Positions 1 through 8,127 of a stretch of 64,000 bases of DNA are shown piece after piece. Position 1 is the stretch's first letter; every line of letters starts with the position of its first letter. The DNA is from Muribaculaceae bacterium (GTDB lineage Bacteria; Bacteroidota; Bacteroidia; Bacteroidales; Muribaculaceae), in assembly GCA_017557625.1 (NCBI GenBank), contig JAFYYG010000037.1, forward strand, positions 50,604-114,603. Reading direction: 5' to 3'. The notes under the pieces were generated by a model. The model did not search any database and had not been told where the DNA came from. It saw only the letters and a program-made list of their open reading frames with translations. The translations under genes and the position numbers were made by a program.

Positions 1-442
1 GATAACCACGACCTATGGCGCAATATTTCTCATCCTTCTCCCCCACTCCCATCGTGAGCGTGTCGCCAACAAGTTTGTCGGCATCAAGTCCGCTGATGGC
101 ATACCCACTTTTCACCGACACAAGGTTGACAATGTCAATGAGCGAGGTGAGACGATAGAGCCCAAGACCTCGAATAATGCGGCGACACAAAGCCTCGCTC
201 GACACACGGTAACGGCCTGGATCTTTGCCAAGCGACTTATAGAGCTTGCGGGTGGCGGCGATGGCTGGACGCTGGTTTATCTCTAGCAGTTGATAGGCCG
301 ATGCTATCTTAGCCGCCTCATCCTCAATTTCTTGCCATAGAGCATCAGGAGTGTCGCAATTGACGACATCGGCACTTAGCAGTCCAATCTGGATATGTGG
401 GCAAACCACCAAAATCCTGGGTTCAATCTTTACATTTATCAT
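1..442 (-). CDS. B3/4 domain protein, C-terminally cut by window edge
   Basis: The reading frame opens at an ATG (complement of 440-442) and stays open to base 1, so only about the first 147 residues are present. The stretch from residue 66 reads LYKSLGKDPGRYR and continues through a region rich in Arg and Leu, then SLIDIVNLVS and ISGLDADK. This is the pattern of free-standing B3/B4 domains related to the editing domain of the PheRS beta subunit (COG3382-like). Family members are about 220 residues, so roughly a third is missing. A role in clearing mis-aminoacylated tRNA is only inferred from the fold. A -7-like box (TACTTTTG on the minus strand, 473-480) lies about 30 bases upstream. The gene is divergent from the peptidase gene at 558. 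Confidence 0.72.
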   Translation of the reverse strand, partial: MINVKIEPRILVVCPHIQIGLLSADVVNCDTPDALWQEIEDEAAKIASAYQLLEINQRPAIAATRKLYKSLGKDPGRYRVSSEALCRRIIRGLGLYRLTSLIDIVNLVSVKSGYAISGLDADKLVGDTLTMGVGEKDEKYCAIGRGY

Positions 443-472
443 TTTAGTGAAGAAGATTTCTCATTTTTTCCG

Positions 473-480
473 CAAAAGTA
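473..480 (-). promoter_or_regulatory. Bacteroidetes -7 box for the B3/4 gene
   Basis: On the minus strand the bases read TACTTTTG, a match to TAnnTTTG, 30 nt upstream of the B3/4 start codon. No TTTG is seen at the -33 position, so this is a half-supported promoter. Confidence 0.4.
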
Positions 481-503
481 ATACAAAAATCGGTTTTTTT
501 GTG

Positions 504-511
504 TATTTTTG
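504..511 (+). promoter_or_regulatory. Bacteroidetes -7 box for the C1 peptidase gene
   Basis: TATTTTTG followed by CAAAA fits TAnnTTTG and lies 46 nt upstream of the ATG at 558. It is back to back with the minus-strand box at 473-480, making this a compact divergent promoter region. Confidence 0.5.
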
Positions 512-557
512 CAAAATCATTAACAGAAAATTTTATTCTTTTTTTAATTAATACACA

Positions 558-1757
558 ATGAAACATCTTTTTCTTACTTTTATTGCCGCCAGCCTTGCGC
601 TTGGCGCAATGGCCGACGACAAGGTCGAAAATCCTGACAGCACAGGTTTCCAATTCACCGACGTGAAGGTGATAAAGTCAACACCAGTGAAAGACCAGAA
701 CAAGTCTGGAACATGCTGGTGCTATTCGAGCAACACTTTCTTTGAAAATGAAATCCTACGCAAAACAGGCAAGGAAATCCATCTCAGTGAGGGATTTGTG
801 GTTTATCATTGCTATCTCGACAAAGCTATCAAGTACATCCGCATGGATGGCACAGTGAACTTCGCCGAGGGCGGTAGCGGACTCGATGTAGGCTATGTAT
901 GGGAGAACTATGGCGCAGTGCCAAATGACGTTTACACCGGCATGACCTATGGTGACAAGAAGTTCAACACCGCCGAGCTCACCAGCACACTCAAAGGCAT
1001 GGTTGACGTAGTGAACCAGCGAAAGCTCAAAAAACTCACCCCTGCGTGGATCGACGCTTTCAAGGGCGTGCTCGACGCTTACATGGGCAAGCTTCCCGAG
1101 ACTTTCACTTGGGAGGGAAAGACCTACACTCCTAAGAGCTTTGCCGCTTCACTGCCCATCAATCTTGATGACTATGTATCGGTGACTTCGTTCAACCATC
1201 ACCCGTTCTACTCGCAATTCGTTATTGAGGTTGCTGACAACTGGATATGGGAGAAATCATGGAACGTGCCTCTCGACGATCTTTGGGAAATTGCCAATAA
1301 CGCCATCGATAAAGGCTACACCATCGCTTGGGGTGCCGACGTGAGCGAGCGCGGCTTCAAGTGGCGCAAGGGATATGCTGTACTCGTGAAAGAGAAGAAC
1401 GAGAACGACCTGAGCGGCACCGACCGTGAGCGTTGGGACTTGATGAGCGACAAAGACCGCGACGAGCAACGCTGGGAGATCAAAGGTCCGGGCAACGAGG
1501 AGACTGTTACCCAGGAATCTCGCCAAATCATGTTTGACAACAAGGAGACGACCGACGACCATGGCATGGTAATCGTGGGCAAGGCTGTTGACCAAGACGG
1601 AAACAAATATTTCAAGGTGCAGAACAGTTGGGACACCAACCAACTCTATCACGGATTCTTCTATGTGAGCGAAGCATTCTTCAAAGCTAAGACTATAAAC
1701 ATGGTCATCAACAAAGAGTGCATTCCCGCAAAGATTGCTAAGAAATTAGGCATCTAA
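558..1757 (+). CDS. Secreted C1 family cysteine peptidase (aminopeptidase C / bleomycin hydrolase-like)
   Basis: This 399-residue protein starts with a signal peptide (about residues 1-19, ending LALGAMA-DD), so it is exported, unlike cytoplasmic PepC of Firmicutes. The papain-fold catalytic residues are visible: oxyanion Gln47 and nucleophile Cys53 in DQNKSGTCW, the His in DDHGMVIVG near residue 336, and the Asn in KVQNSWD near residue 355. The wide spacing between Cys and His and the C1B-type layout point to the bleomycin hydrolase/PepC branch, which trims N-terminal residues from peptides. Secreted versions are common in Bacteroidales and are thought to feed peptide uptake. It is monocistronic, with its own -7 box upstream and a strong hairpin terminator downstream. 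Confidence 0.9.
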   Translation: MKHLFLTFIAASLALGAMADDKVENPDSTGFQFTDVKVIKSTPVKDQNKSGTCWCYSSNTFFENEILRKTGKEIHLSEGFVVYHCYLDKAIKYIRMDGTVNFAEGGSGLDVGYVWENYGAVPNDVYTGMTYGDKKFNTAELTSTLKGMVDVVNQRKLKKLTPAWIDAFKGVLDAYMGKLPETFTWEGKTYTPKSFAASLPINLDDYVSVTSFNHHPFYSQFVIEVADNWIWEKSWNVPLDDLWEIANNAIDKGYTIAWGADVSERGFKWRKGYAVLVKEKNENDLSGTDRERWDLMSDKDRDEQRWEIKGPGNEETVTQESRQIMFDNKETTDDHGMVIVGKAVDQDGNKYFKVQNSWDTNQLYHGFFYVSEAFFKAKTINMVINKECIPAKIAKKLGI

Positions 1758-1780
1758 ACAAATTTCTTTTGACTAAAAAT

Positions 1781-1819
1781 TAGGTTCCAAACCATCACAT
1801 GGCCTGGAACCTATTTTTT
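1781..1819. terminator. Bidirectional Rho-independent terminator
   Basis: A perfect 9-bp stem (TAGGTTCCA 1781-1789 with TGGAACCTA 1805-1813) is followed by a six-T run on the plus strand and preceded by AAAAAT, giving Ts on the minus strand as well. It lies between two convergent genes, the C1 peptidase and the nitrilase, and can serve both. Confidence 0.85.
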
Positions 1820-1869
1820 ACTGTAATATAAAGAAGAAAATCAAGCAGCTCAGAGACCAACTGTTTATT

Positions 1870-2661
1870 CTAATATATACGAAATACGTCTGAATCGTGC
1901 CAAGCTGGAAATTTCTCACGAAATCGAGAAAGTTCTGATGGTGATAGTTCAGCCTCGATTATTGGTGACGAACCTCGTTCGCCAAGAATTTTTCCTTTGA
2001 AGTCTATAATAAATGAACCTCCCGTAGCATATTCCAACCCATTAGGATCAATGCCACACCGATTTACCCCGCAAACGAAACACTCGTTTTCAATGGCACG
2101 TGCCTGGAGCAGTGTTTTCCAGGGATGGAGGCGGACTTTTGGCCAGTTGGCAACTACGATAAGCACATCGTAGGCATTATTGACATTGCGACAGAACACT
2201 GGGAAGCGCAAATCATAACAAACTATCAACTTGATATTAAATCCCCTGTAACGCACTATTGCCGATGATTTCTCACCTGCCACATATACATTCTGCTCGC
2301 CCGACATAGTGAAGAGATGCTTTTTGTCGTAAAACATCTCGTCGCCATTTGGCTCAAGAAAGAACCCACGGTTGTAGAGACTAGTGCCATCGGTTGCAAG
2401 GAAGCTACCAGCAAATGCCACATTATAGTAACTTGCTAAATTTTTCAGGTATTTTACGGTCTCGCCTGTGTTTTGTTCAGCGAGTTCACGGGCGCTGTCA
2501 TCAACAATAAAGCCAGTTGTGAACAATTCGGGCAGCACAATGATGTCAGTGCCGTTAGAAACTTTCTGGATGTTGCGGCCAAGCTTCTCAAGATTGGCAT
2601 ATTTGTCGCCCCACTTGATATCATCCTCAATAAGAGCTATTTTCAGGTTCTTGGTAATCAT
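1870..2661 (-). CDS. Carbon-nitrogen hydrolase, omega-amidase (YafV/Nit2) type
   Basis: At 263 residues this has the normal length for the nitrilase superfamily. The Glu-Lys-Cys triad is visible: Glu45 in VLPELFTTGF, Lys113 in YDKKHLF and Cys148 in VCYDLRFP. The CYDLRFP context and the TTGF after the Glu are those of the Nit2/YafV omega-amidase group, which hydrolyses alpha-keto amides such as 2-oxoglutaramate or 2-oxosuccinamate in repair of glutamine-transaminase by-products. The exact substrate is inferred. It begins 6 nt after the stop of the upstream acyltransferase gene on the same strand, so the two are probably cotranscribed, ending at the terminator at 1781-1819. Confidence 0.85.
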   Translation of the reverse strand: MITKNLKIALIEDDIKWGDKYANLEKLGRNIQKVSNGTDIIVLPELFTTGFIVDDSARELAEQNTGETVKYLKNLASYYNVAFAGSFLATDGTSLYNRGFFLEPNGDEMFYDKKHLFTMSGEQNVYVAGEKSSAIVRYRGFNIKLIVCYDLRFPVFCRNVNNAYDVLIVVANWPKVRLHPWKTLLQARAIENECFVCGVNRCGIDPNGLEYATGGSFIIDFKGKILGERGSSPIIEAELSPSELSRFREKFPAWHDSDVFRIY

Positions 2662-2667
2662 AGTAGT

Positions 2668-3237
2668 TTATTTTGTATCTTCATTAATTCCCGTAGTAAA
2701 CTTCTCGGGATATTTACCCTCGCAATCTACTGTATCGTAGTATCTCTTAATTGCCAGCATGTCGGCATCCACATCGTCGGTGGGTTCAAAGATGCGGTCA
2801 AGACACACAATCTTCTTCTTGTAGTTGAAATATCCGAGCACGATTGGCACGCCAGCATCTCGAGCTATATAAAGAAACCCTTTGTGCCAGTGCGGGTTGC
2901 GGCTTCGGGTGCCTTCTGGGGTAACTGCCACAGCAAGGTTGTCGCAACGATTGAAACTGTCGACAACACCTCCTGTGACATTTGTGTGATGGCCACGCGA
3001 GACGGGGATGCCGCCAAGTGCTCGAAGCAGATATTTGAGAGGGAAAAAGAACCAAGTGTCCTTCATGAGGAACTTGGCTTTCATCCCCACCGATCGACTC
3101 GCCAGCTCCCCCATAATAAAGTCCCAGTTGCTAGTGTGTGGTGCAGCACAAATCACGCACTTTTTCACGGATGGAATGTTCACGACGAATTTCCACCCAT
3201 GATTTTTCATTATGCGGTCCAATAGCTTGTTTATCAC
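2668..3237 (-). CDS. PlsC-type lysophospholipid acyltransferase family protein
   Basis: This is a 189-residue protein with the acyltransferase motif I H-x4-D as APHTSNWD (His34, Asp39), motif II-like GGIPVSRG near residue 75 and motif III TPEGTRS near residue 109. These define the 1-acyl-glycerol-3-phosphate acyltransferase superfamily. It is shorter than PlsC (about 240), lacks an obvious N-terminal membrane anchor and belongs to the compact group often found in Bacteroidetes, so the acceptor lipid is uncertain. It is the first gene of a two-gene unit with the nitrilase gene (6-nt gap). The spacer upstream is filled with an octamer-based inverted repeat (3267-3360). Confidence 0.82.
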   Translation of the reverse strand: MINKLLDRIMKNHGWKFVVNIPSVKKCVICAAPHTSNWDFIMGELASRSVGMKAKFLMKDTWFFFPLKYLLRALGGIPVSRGHHTNVTGGVVDSFNRCDNLAVAVTPEGTRSRNPHWHKGFLYIARDAGVPIVLGYFNYKKKIVCLDRIFEPTDDVDADMLAIKRYYDTVDCEGKYPEKFTTGINEDTK

Positions 3238-3266
3238 GCTGCTTGTTCAGAGGATTATTAGTGAAG

Positions 3267-3360
3267 CTAACAAGCTGACGAGTAACAAGCAAACAAGGCA
3301 ATGGTAGTTGTCGCAGCATTACACTTGCCTTGTCAGCATGTTGGCTCGTTCGCTTGTCAG
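3267..3360. repeat. Inverted arrays of degenerate octamers (nnnACAAG type)
   Basis: The left arm reads in phase CTAACAAG, CTGACGAG, TAACAAG (7 nt), CAAACAAG (3267-3297). The right arm, in the opposite orientation, reads ACACTTGC, CTTGTCAG, CATGTTGG, CTCGTTCG, CTTGTCAG (3321-3360). The arms can pair imperfectly (ACAAGGCAA 3293-3301 with TTGCCTTGT 3325-3333; AGCTGAC 3273-3279 with GTCAGCT 3356-3362). The array fills most of the 135-nt spacer between the acyltransferase and the 108-residue protein. Confidence 0.7.
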
Positions 3361-3372
3361 CTAAATGTTTTA

Positions 3373-3699
3373 TTACTTCTTGATGAGAGCATTCATCGCG
3401 CCTACAATCTTCTCGCTTTCCTCTTTCATGTAGTTGCCGAGAGCTTTCTCCACGGCTTTGAAATAGGTGCGGCGGGCTTTTTTGTATTCTTTGCCATTGG
3501 CAAAGTCTTTTGGGGCTTTGTCAAAATCGACCGACACGCGATTCACCGCCTCGGCCTGAAGCAGAGCGATGTCGATGATGATCTTGTCCCAGTCTTCGGG
3601 ATTGGTGTTCTCAAAAGTCTCTTGAGCGAAGAAACACTCACCTGCCATCTCACCACAAGCGTAGCAGATGGCTTTTTTCAATTGTCTTTTGTTTGCCAT
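3373..3699 (-). CDS. Conserved-looking 108-residue protein of unknown function
   Basis: I do not recognise the family. The protein is 108 residues, starts MANKRQLKKAICYACGEMA, is predicted mostly helical, and ends in a Lys-rich helix (AMNALIKK). It has three Cys, two of them in an I-C-Y-A-C-G motif near residues 12-15 that could bind metal or be incidental. There is no signal peptide or membrane segment. It lies between the phosphohexomutase gene and the acyltransferase gene on the same strand, with spacers of about 130 nt on both sides that contain octamer repeats of the same family. Codon use resembles its neighbours, supporting a real gene. Confidence 0.65.
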   Translation of the reverse strand: MANKRQLKKAICYACGEMAGECFFAQETFENTNPEDWDKIIIDIALLQAEAVNRVSVDFDKAPKDFANGKEYKKARRTYFKAVEKALGNYMKEESEKIVGAMNALIKK

Positions 3700-3714
3700 A
3701 ATGTTTTTCAGAAG

Positions 3715-3754
3715 TTAACAAGTAAACAAGCTTACAAGAAAACAAGACAATTGC
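3715..3754. repeat. Array of degenerate octamers (nnnACAAG type)
   Basis: Five units run in exact 8-nt phase: TTAACAAG, TAAACAAG, CTTACAAG, AAAACAAG, ACAATTGC. Downstream, ACTTGTTTAAGTGTTTACTTA (3765-3785 region) is a partial inverted copy. The array lies just upstream of the 108-residue gene, and the same family recurs at 3267-3360 and 18333-18372. Confidence 0.65.
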
Positions 3755-3830
3755 TATTGTTGAAACTTGTTTAAGTGTTTACTTATCTTATTAAAATTCT
3801 GTATTATTAATCTTTAATCAACACAAAGTT

Positions 3831-5579
3831 CTAAATTCCCAAGTCACGACAAATGGTGTCAATCTTAGCGTCGGCCCACTCGTTCTTGGCGTCATACTCG
3901 GCAGCGCTCTCGAGTTTGTCGTGTACCTCGATGTAGAATTTGATTTTTGGTTCTGTTCCCGAAGGACGAATAGACACCTTAGTGCCATCCTCGGTATAGT
4001 ACTGAAGCACATTGCTGGTGGCAGGCATCTCAAGTTTGGTGATTTTGCCTGTCTTCACATCGAGTTCCTCAAGGCTTTGGAAGTCCTTAATGGTGACAAC
4101 TGGCGATCCAGCGATTTCCTTCTGGGGATTCTCACGGAAGTTCTTCATCATAGCCACAATTTCCTCGGCTCCACTCTTTCCCTTGCGAACCACCGAGATA
4201 CCGCGCTCCTTTGAGTAGCCGTAGGTGAGATAAAGGTCGATGAGCATCTCGTTCATAGTCATACCCTTATCCTTAGCCCAGGCTGCAATTTCGCACATCA
4301 GTGGAATTGACGAAACCGAATCTTTGTCGCGTGCGAAGGTCTCAGGTAAGAAGCCGTAGCTCTCCTCGCCACCACCCAGATAGCGTCCTTTGCCTTCCAT
4401 CTCGCGCATCACAGTAGCGATCCACTTGAAACCAGTGTAGCAGTCAAACATCTTCACGCCAAGCTTGTCGGCCATACGCTTAATAGTCTCGCTGGTTACG
4501 ATAGTCTTAACAATGTATTCATCACCAGTTAGTTTGCCTAACTCGCGGTTGCGGGTAAGCAGATAGTAGTGGAATATAATCTGAATTTGGTTTCCGTTCA
4601 CGAGTTCATATTTGCCCTTATTGTTTTTGAACACCACGCTGATGCGGTCGGCATCAGGGTCGCTGGCGAGAGCGATGTCGGCCTGAGTCTCCTCGGCTTT
4701 GTCAATCGCCATCTGCATTGTTGGTGCATTCTCGGGATTGGGCGACTCTACAGTGGGGAAATCACCACTCATCACGTCTTGCTCGGGCACGTGGATAATA
4801 TTCTTGAATCCCCAGCGCTCAATGGAGCGTGGAATGATGTAGCGTCCTACTCCATGAATTGGAGTATAGACAATCTTAAGGTCGCTGTGACGTTCATTCA
4901 CCTCAGGACTGAGCGAGAGTTCATAGATATCTTCGATATACTTGTCATCAATTTCTTTGCCAATAATCTCAATCAAGTCGGGGTTGCCCTCAAACTTAAT
5001 CTCGCTCACATCCTTGATGTTGTTCACATAGTTGATGATGTTAACATCGTGTGGCGACACAACCTGTGCGCCATCATCCCAATAGGCCTTGTAGCCGTTG
5101 TACTCTTTGGGGTTGTGAGAGGCAGTGATGTTCACACCGCTCTGGCAACCAAGCAGACGGATGCCGTAGGACACCTCGGGAGTTGGGCGTGGTCCCTCAA
5201 AGAGATATACCTTGATACCATTGGCACTGAAAATGTTGGCAACAGTCTCGGCAAAGAGGCGGCTGTTGTTGCGTACGTCATGGCCTACAATCACTTTGCG
5301 CTCTGGCAGATCTTTGAAAGCCTCGTTGATGTAATTGGCAAGACCTTGAGTTGCGGCACCCACAGTGTAGATGTTCATGCGGTTGCTACCAGGTCCCATA
5401 ATGCCACGAAGTCCACCAGTACCAAACTCCAAGTCTTTGTAAAAGGACTCAATGAGTTCAGTTTTGTCTTCGGCGTCAATCATCGCCTTCACTTGTGCTT
5501 TAGTCTCCTCGTCATAGCCCTCACCAAGCCATTTCTGGGCTTTGAGGGTCAGCTCTTGAATTAGTTTTTCGTCATTCAT
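3831..5579 (-). CDS. Phosphohexomutase (phosphoglucomutase/phosphomannomutase family)
   Basis: This is a 582-residue alpha-D-phosphohexomutase. The phosphoserine loop is ITASHNP with Ser154, the metal-binding loop is DPDADR at 307-312, the sugar-specificity loop is GGGEESYG at 402-409, and the phosphate-binding loop is RPSGTEPK near the C terminus. GEESYG points to a phosphoglucomutase-like rather than strictly mannose-specific enzyme. The long Bacteroidetes form can also act on pentose phosphates, so substrate range is open. The start is set at MNDEKLIQEL (5579): the longer frame up to 5639 would run through the -7 box. A good promoter (5617-5647) sits directly upstream, so the gene is transcribed separately from the M18 peptidase gene. 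Confidence 0.9.
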   Translation of the reverse strand: MNDEKLIQELTLKAQKWLGEGYDEETKAQVKAMIDAEDKTELIESFYKDLEFGTGGLRGIMGPGSNRMNIYTVGAATQGLANYINEAFKDLPERKVIVGHDVRNNSRLFAETVANIFSANGIKVYLFEGPRPTPEVSYGIRLLGCQSGVNITASHNPKEYNGYKAYWDDGAQVVSPHDVNIINYVNNIKDVSEIKFEGNPDLIEIIGKEIDDKYIEDIYELSLSPEVNERHSDLKIVYTPIHGVGRYIIPRSIERWGFKNIIHVPEQDVMSGDFPTVESPNPENAPTMQMAIDKAEETQADIALASDPDADRISVVFKNNKGKYELVNGNQIQIIFHYYLLTRNRELGKLTGDEYIVKTIVTSETIKRMADKLGVKMFDCYTGFKWIATVMREMEGKGRYLGGGEESYGFLPETFARDKDSVSSIPLMCEIAAWAKDKGMTMNEMLIDLYLTYGYSKERGISVVRKGKSGAEEIVAMMKNFRENPQKEIAGSPVVTIKDFQSLEELDVKTGKITKLEMPATSNVLQYYTEDGTKVSIRPSGTEPKIKFYIEVHDKLESAAEYDAKNEWADAKIDTICRDLGI

Positions 5580-5616
5580 GTTGCTAATGTATTTAAAGTT
5601 GATATTATTTTCTCCA

Positions 5617-5647
5617 CAAAAATAGTAAAATTTCGCCAATCAGACAA
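5617..5647 (-). promoter_or_regulatory. Promoter of the phosphohexomutase gene
   Basis: On the minus strand a TTTG (about 5645-5648) is followed after 20 nt by TATTTTTG (5617-5624). This fits the Bacteroidetes -33/-7 architecture and lies about 40 nt upstream of the chosen start. Confidence 0.65.
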
Positions 5648-5649
5648 AT

Positions 5650-6942
5650 TTAGCTGAAAAATGTCTTAAACACTTTTATCATATTAACATGGTCTTCACA
5701 CGAAGCGGTTTCGCGCACCGAGTGCATGGCAAGCAATGGGTTTCCCACGTCAACACCCTCAATATCAATCTGGCCAGTCAATATATTGCCCAATGTGGAG
5801 CCTCCAGCCACGTCACTATGATTGATGAAATATTGACAAGGCGAACCAGCCTTGTCGCATAAGTTTTTGAAGATGGCGGCAGAGTGGGCGTCGCTCATAT
5901 ATTTGCAGTTGGCGTTAATTTTGATGCAGGGGCCGCCACCCATAGTTGGATGGTTGGTTGGATCATACTTCTCGCTATAATTGGGATGATGAGCGTGAGC
6001 ATTGTCGGCGCTTATCAGGAATGTTTTCTGTAATGCAACGCAGTAGTCGTCGAAGTTGCAGCCCTGGCTCTCTGCCATGCGCTGTAAAGCATTGGCAAGC
6101 ACTGGCGAACCAGCACCTTGTTTTGTGCCACTGCCTGTCTCCTCATTATCGAAGATGGCGGCGATGCAAGTACCTTCCTCGTCGGTTGCCTCAGCTATAG
6201 CTGTGATGGCGGCATGAGCCATGCTCAAGTCGTCAAGACGACCCGAAGACAAGAACTCATTATTAAGTCCAAATGTGCAAGCGGGAGTTGTGTCGTAGAG
6301 TAGCAAGTCGAAATCTAAAATCTCATCAACAGCCACATCAAGCTCTTGAGCCACAAGGTTCAAAAGCATATTACCAGTCTCAAACTCCTTGTTTACCTTA
6401 GCGATAATGGGGAGCATATCTTTTTGTTTCGACAGTGGATTGCCTTCATTTACCGCGCGGTTGAAATGAATGGCAAGATGAGAAATCTGCATCAATGGTC
6501 GGTCTATCTTGATATTGCGTGACACTACATTAAGTGGGCTGTCGCCTTTAAGAATCACTCTGCCGGCAATCGACAATGGGCGGTCGAACCAAGTGTAGAG
6601 AATTGGACCGCCATAGACCTCTGTATTAAGTTTAACGATGCCGCCATCGCAACGTATCTCGGCATTAGGCTTGATGCGGAAACACGGTGAGTCGCTGTGG
6701 GCGGCAACAATCTTGTAGCCAGTCTCCTTTATGGGTTTCTTGCCGACTTTCACGGCAAAGATTGCAGAATCATTTTTAGTGAAGAAGAATTTCTCACCCG
6801 CTTTGGCGGTCATCTTCTCCGTGAGTCTCCTTTCCTTGAATCCATTGTCAACAAGAATCTTCTTCATTGTGTCAACGGCAAGGAAGTTGCATGGACTATT
6901 GTCCATAAATTTCAGTAACGAGTCAATGTATTTGCTTTTCAT
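5650..6942 (-). CDS. apeB: M18 family aminopeptidase (aspartyl aminopeptidase type)
   Basis: This 430-residue cytosolic metallopeptidase removes N-terminal acidic residues from peptides. M18 motifs are clear in order: AAHSDSPCF (first metal His), SGRLDDLSM (bridging Asp), DNEETGSGT (catalytic and metal Glu), SADNAHAHHP, GGGPCIKIN, and the final metal His in NHSDVAGGSTLG. The start is placed at MKSKYIDSLLKF. Upstream in-frame residues come from an A/T-rich spacer with a palindrome (6964-6991) and look non-coding. It lies downstream of the DUF5063 gene on the same strand. The length fits the bacterial ApeB group. Confidence 0.9.
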   Translation of the reverse strand: MKSKYIDSLLKFMDNSPCNFLAVDTMKKILVDNGFKERRLTEKMTAKAGEKFFFTKNDSAIFAVKVGKKPIKETGYKIVAAHSDSPCFRIKPNAEIRCDGGIVKLNTEVYGGPILYTWFDRPLSIAGRVILKGDSPLNVVSRNIKIDRPLMQISHLAIHFNRAVNEGNPLSKQKDMLPIIAKVNKEFETGNMLLNLVAQELDVAVDEILDFDLLLYDTTPACTFGLNNEFLSSGRLDDLSMAHAAITAIAEATDEEGTCIAAIFDNEETGSGTKQGAGSPVLANALQRMAESQGCNFDDYCVALQKTFLISADNAHAHHPNYSEKYDPTNHPTMGGGPCIKINANCKYMSDAHSAAIFKNLCDKAGSPCQYFINHSDVAGGSTLGNILTGQIDIEGVDVGNPLLAMHSVRETASCEDHVNMIKVFKTFFS

Positions 6943-6963
6943 ATAATTGTTAGTTATAAGTTT

Positions 6964-6992
6964 TTTTGTAGGGACGAGACCTGTCTCGTCCG
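6964..6992. repeat. REP-like palindrome, copy 1
   Basis: GGACGAGAC (6972-6980) and GTCTCGTCC (6983-6991) form a perfect 9-bp palindrome with almost no loop, preceded by TTTTTTTGTAG. No T-run follows on the minus strand, so it is a poor terminator for the DUF5063 gene. A related element occurs at 8791-8817. Confidence 0.5.
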
Positions 6993-7015
6993 CATGGCAT
7001 TTTTTTCTCCTCTTC

Positions 7016-7540
7016 TTAACTCTCAAATTCATCACGATAAGCCACACTCACGGAATGAAGTGCGCGGAACACGTTGCACAGCGTCTGACCCCAGTATTCA
7101 GTGAAATTCTCCTTGCACATTCCCAGGATTTGTCTTTGCTCATCGGTGTTGAGGTCGCGCAGCGACGACACGACGTTGTAAAATTCCTGATACAAATCGG
7201 CCAGATTCTCCGATATTGACGTAGCTATGGGTGTGTCGCTATATTTCATGTCCTCGAGGAACACTTCAAGATACACATCTTCCTCGCCCATCAAGGCACT
7301 GATATTGCCACGCACCATGTCGTAGGTAGGCTCATCAAGCGACTGACTGATAAAGGCATCAAAATACTCAAGACTCGGCTCTATGTCGCTAATGGTGATG
7401 TAGATGCGTGGTAAGAGTTTGAGCATCGACTCCACAAATCCCTCTCGGCCGAGCTCTGCACAATTCTCGATTATCTCGCAATACTCATTGGCCATAACGA
7501 TGAACGCAAGACTCGTTGGCGACAGTTTATCGTTTTCCAT
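7016..7540 (-). CDS. DUF5063 domain protein
   Basis: This 174-residue, acidic, all-helical protein has no signal peptide or membrane segment. The layout (LAFIVMANEYCEIIEN near residue 12, LLPRIYITISDIEP in the middle and QILGMCKENFTEYWGQTL near residue 140) is what I recall for the Bacteroidetes DUF5063 family. Its biochemical role is unknown. Its start codon is 1-2 nt from the stop of nadD, so the two are tightly coupled in the yicC-gmk-nadD-DUF5063 run. The constant association with NAD and nucleotide genes is the only functional hint. Confidence 0.75.
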   Translation of the reverse strand: MENDKLSPTSLAFIVMANEYCEIIENCAELGREGFVESMLKLLPRIYITISDIEPSLEYFDAFISQSLDEPTYDMVRGNISALMGEEDVYLEVFLEDMKYSDTPIATSISENLADLYQEFYNVVSSLRDLNTDEQRQILGMCKENFTEYWGQTLCNVFRALHSVSVAYRDEFES

Positions 7541-7541
7541 A

Positions 7542-8123
7542 TTATTTCATATATAGTTGATTCTTGACAATATATTTCTCAATAGCTTCGGGAACATAGA
7601 AACTCACACTCTTCATCTGTGCCAGTCGCTCCCTAATCTGTGTTGATGACAGCTCAATTAGCGGAGCCTCCACCACTTTTACCCTTTCACTGTATCTCTC
7701 GGGTATCACAATGTCATATCCCCTGCGAGGATATATCAGGATGTGGTATTTCGTGATTATTTCCTCGCCATTCTTCCACTTGTCGAAAAGACACCAATTA
7801 TCGGCACCTATCACTAGATAAAACTCGTCATCAGGAAATTTTGCTTGAAGGGCATTAAGCGTATCGATGGTATAAGACGGCTTCGGCAGATCAAACTCGA
7901 ATGCCGATGTAGTGACGTTTTCAATGCGTCGCGACACAAGCTCGGTCATGCGAAGGCGATGATAATCGCTTGCTAAGTCGCTATTCTCCTTTAGAGGATT
8001 CTGAGGCGAGACCATAAGCCACAAAGTGTCTATTGCTCCACTCTCCACAATATAGTTAGCAATAAGCGCATGCCCCACATGGATGGGGTTGAACGACCCG
8101 CCAAAGATGCCTATACGTCTCAT
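7542..8123 (-). CDS. nadD: Nicotinate-nucleotide adenylyltransferase
   Basis: This 193-residue enzyme makes deamido-NAD from nicotinate mononucleotide and ATP. Diagnostic features are the nucleotidyltransferase loop GGSFNPIHVGH (residues 8-18), the substrate region ending IGADNW near residue 108, and the C-terminal SSTQIRERL motif that binds the ATP phosphates. The length is typical. It follows gmk on the same strand and is separated from the DUF5063 gene by one base. The 50-nt leader is an almost perfect array of heptamers ending in AACT in the gene's own orientation (see 8128-8162), running up to the ATG. Confidence 0.95.
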   Translation of the reverse strand: MRRIGIFGGSFNPIHVGHALIANYIVESGAIDTLWLMVSPQNPLKENSDLASDYHRLRMTELVSRRIENVTTSAFEFDLPKPSYTIDTLNALQAKFPDDEFYLVIGADNWCLFDKWKNGEEIITKYHILIYPRRGYDIVIPERYSERVKVVEAPLIELSSTQIRERLAQMKSVSFYVPEAIEKYIVKNQLYMK

Positions 8124-8127
8124 TTTT

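Noticed and set aside
2473-3225. 250-codon plus-strand frame across the nitrilase and acyltransferase genes
   Set aside because: Antisense to two genes with intact catalytic motifs and spanning their boundary; not a plausible gene.
4569-5564. 331-codon open frame on the plus strand, antisense to the phosphohexomutase gene
   Set aside because: It mirrors the codon structure of a clearly functional gene on the other strand, has no recognisable domain and no promoter or start context.
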